From Byssovorax sp. (lineage in GTDB: Bacteria; Myxococcota_A; Polyangia; Polyangiales; Polyangiaceae): a DNA stretch of 64,000 nucleotides. Below are positions 63,102 through 64,000 of this stretch, piece by piece. Each line of letters opens with the position of its first letter. Within the stretch, counting starts at the first letter, position 1. Both the position numbers and the translations under genes were made by a program. The notes under the pieces were generated by a model. The model did not search any database, was not told the DNA's origin, and saw nothing but the letters and a program-made list of their open reading frames with translations. Location of the stretch: the NCBI GenBank assembly GCA_025362495.1, contig JANYGI010000062.1, forward strand, positions 1 through 64,000, given 5' to 3'.

Positions 63102-63291
63102 CTCGAAACCCCTCCCGGCGATCGGTACCCACCCGCCGGGACACCTCGAAACCCCTCCCGACCACGGCTACCCACGCATCGGGAGACGTTAGAACCCCTC
63201 CGGGCGGTCGGCACCTACCCGCCGGGCGACCTTGAAACCCCTCCCGGCGCTCGGTCCCCTTCGCCGGGAGACGTCAAAACCCTCCCGCCGC
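63098..63291. repeat. ~43-bp tandem array between arsR and the last gene
   Basis: Four to five units of ~43 bp share ACACCTCGAAACCCCTCCCG and end with a CCGCCGGG-like stretch. Three units keep an inverted repeat around the centre: TCCCGGCG/CGCCGGGA in the first and fourth, TCCCGA/TCGGGA in the second, where both arms change. The array fills exactly the space between the arsR start and the stop of the next gene. Confidence 0.85.
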
Positions 63292-64000
63292 TTACTTGCC
63301 GCCGCCCGACACGCCGCCGTCGCCGGTGGGCGCCGGCGTGGGGTCCTTGGCCTTCTTCGGACGTCCGCCGCCGGAGCTGGCATAGAGTGACGGGAAATTC
63401 TCCTCCGGCTGTTCGTTCCGATAAAGGAACCGCCCGGCCGACTGCACCTCTGCATACGTGTTGCGGAGGAGCGTCCAGGCGCGCGTCATCGCCGCGACGC
63501 ACCGCTGCTCCTCGGCGCTCTGCGCGTTGCCCAGCTCGGCGAGGATCTCCTGGGCGTGCAGGCGCGCGTCTGCCGCGTCGGTGTCGCGGTAGTTGACCGG
63601 ATCCTTCTCGACCTTATCCTTCTGGTCCTCGTAAATTTTCGCGAGGCGGAGGAGATCGGAGGCCGTGTCGCGGTAGCCGGTGCCGGCGCGGATCGAGGCG
63701 ACCTCCTTGGAGAGCGTCGCGTGACGCTTGAAGAGGTACTCTGTGCACTCCAGCATGCGCTCCTTCACCTGGGTTGCCTTGTCGACGAGGGCGACTGGCA
63801 GCTTGGCCTCCGTGGTCTGCGCGCGGGCCGATTGCAGCTCGACATACGCGTGCGAGACGGTGAGCGCGATCGTGCCGAGATCGCCGAGGTGCGCGGGATC
63901 GAACGTTCTGGGGTGCAAGAGCGCAAAGCGGGCGCGGGGCTCGGGCTCGGCGAGGAAGCGGGAGACGGAGAGGGCGAGGATCGCGGCGGCCTGGCCGTCG
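63292..64000 (-). CDS. Unrecognised protein, 5' end beyond the window
   Basis: The minus-strand frame is open from its TAA (63294-63292) to the right edge with no stop, so it extends beyond 64000. The visible part is helical and charged (TIALTVSHAYVELQSARAQT, KATQVKERMLECTEYLFKRH, EVASIRAGTGYRDTASDLLR) and ends in a Gly/Lys/Pro tail. No family was recognised. It is not a phage or transposon protein by sight. A TTG/other start near 63918 is not needed because upstream codons continue the frame. Confidence 0.5.
   Translation of the reverse strand, partial: DGQAAAILALSVSRFLAEPEPRARFALLHPRTFDPAHLGDLGTIALTVSHAYVELQSARAQTTEAKLPVALVDKATQVKERMLECTEYLFKRHATLSKEVASIRAGTGYRDTASDLLRLAKIYEDQKDKVEKDPVNYRDTDAADARLHAQEILAELGNAQSAEEQRCVAAMTRAWTLLRNTYAEVQSAGRFLYRNEQPEENFPSLYASSGGGRPKKAKDPTPAPTGDGGVSGGGK

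Overview
The window is very GC-rich, strongly biased to C/G in the third codon position, and from about 5.7 kb onward reads as one myxobacterial chromosome, most likely Polyangiales (Sorangium/Polyangium-like). The reasons are four Hanks-type kinase genes (one of them a pseudokinase) plus a PP2C phosphatase in 64 kb, many lipoproteins with Ser/Thr/Gly/Ala-rich linkers behind the lipid-anchoring Cys, an FHA-sigma54 activator, kinase genes overlapping TPR/PEGA-type membrane-protein genes, and type VI secretion fragments. The taxon is inferred from gene style only. No rRNA, tRNA, CRISPR array or transposase gene was recognised.

Layout. 1-371 is the 3' end of a tssA-like gene. About 372-5711 holds a foreign-looking block with actinobacterial style and CTG-rich codon use: ABC ATPase, MacB-type permease, a lipoprotein and a C-terminally truncated adaptor. 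It ends inside the tail of a response-regulator gene and is either recent transfer or an assembly chimera. 5.4-10.9 kb is a light-sensing two-component locus (Rcp1-like regulator, bacteriophytochrome kinase, REC-PAS3-histidine kinase). 11.3-16.5 kb has a lipoprotein, a 43-bp tandem array and mfd. 16.7-21.2 kb has a kinase/PEGA-type pair, a Cys-rich lipoprotein and an FHA-sigma54 activator. 21.2-29.1 kb has an SRPBCC protein, a HelD-like helicase, a peroxidase remnant, a KAS III with Phe at the nucleophile position, an acyltransferase and a DUF697-like protein. 29.3-31.9 kb is a complete NMT1/THI5-type ABC importer, followed by a Rieske lipoprotein. 32.6-34.1 kb is a decayed T6SS cargo locus next to a 42-bp minisatellite.

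34.3-47.7 kb is rich in signalling genes: kinase plus TPR-like protein, two acyl-CoA dehydrogenases, a PP2C phosphatase, a kinase with a membrane-spanning C-terminus, a DUF5995 protein and a kinase-like protein lacking both catalytic aspartates. 47.8-53.9 kb has a FIST sensor with a duplicated-domain partner, an exopolyphosphatase, lipoproteins and a 58-residue basic protein. 54.8-57.7 kb is a NatA-type ATPase with a NatB/CPBP-protease fusion. 57.7-61.1 kb has an epimerase, an MFS exporter and a PhoB-type regulator coupled to a 39-residue membrane peptide. 61.3-63.3 kb is a damaged arsenic locus: arsJ looks intact, the genes before it have collapsed into a short arsM-gapdh fusion scar, and a 43-bp repeat array occupies the place of the arsR promoter and N-terminus. 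The window ends inside an unrecognised gene.

The themes worth checking are the block at 0.4-5.7 kb, three unrelated 42-44-bp tandem arrays each carrying an inverted repeat, two enzyme-like proteins with lost catalytic residues, and several fused gene scars (arsM/gapdh, vgrG, peroxidase).
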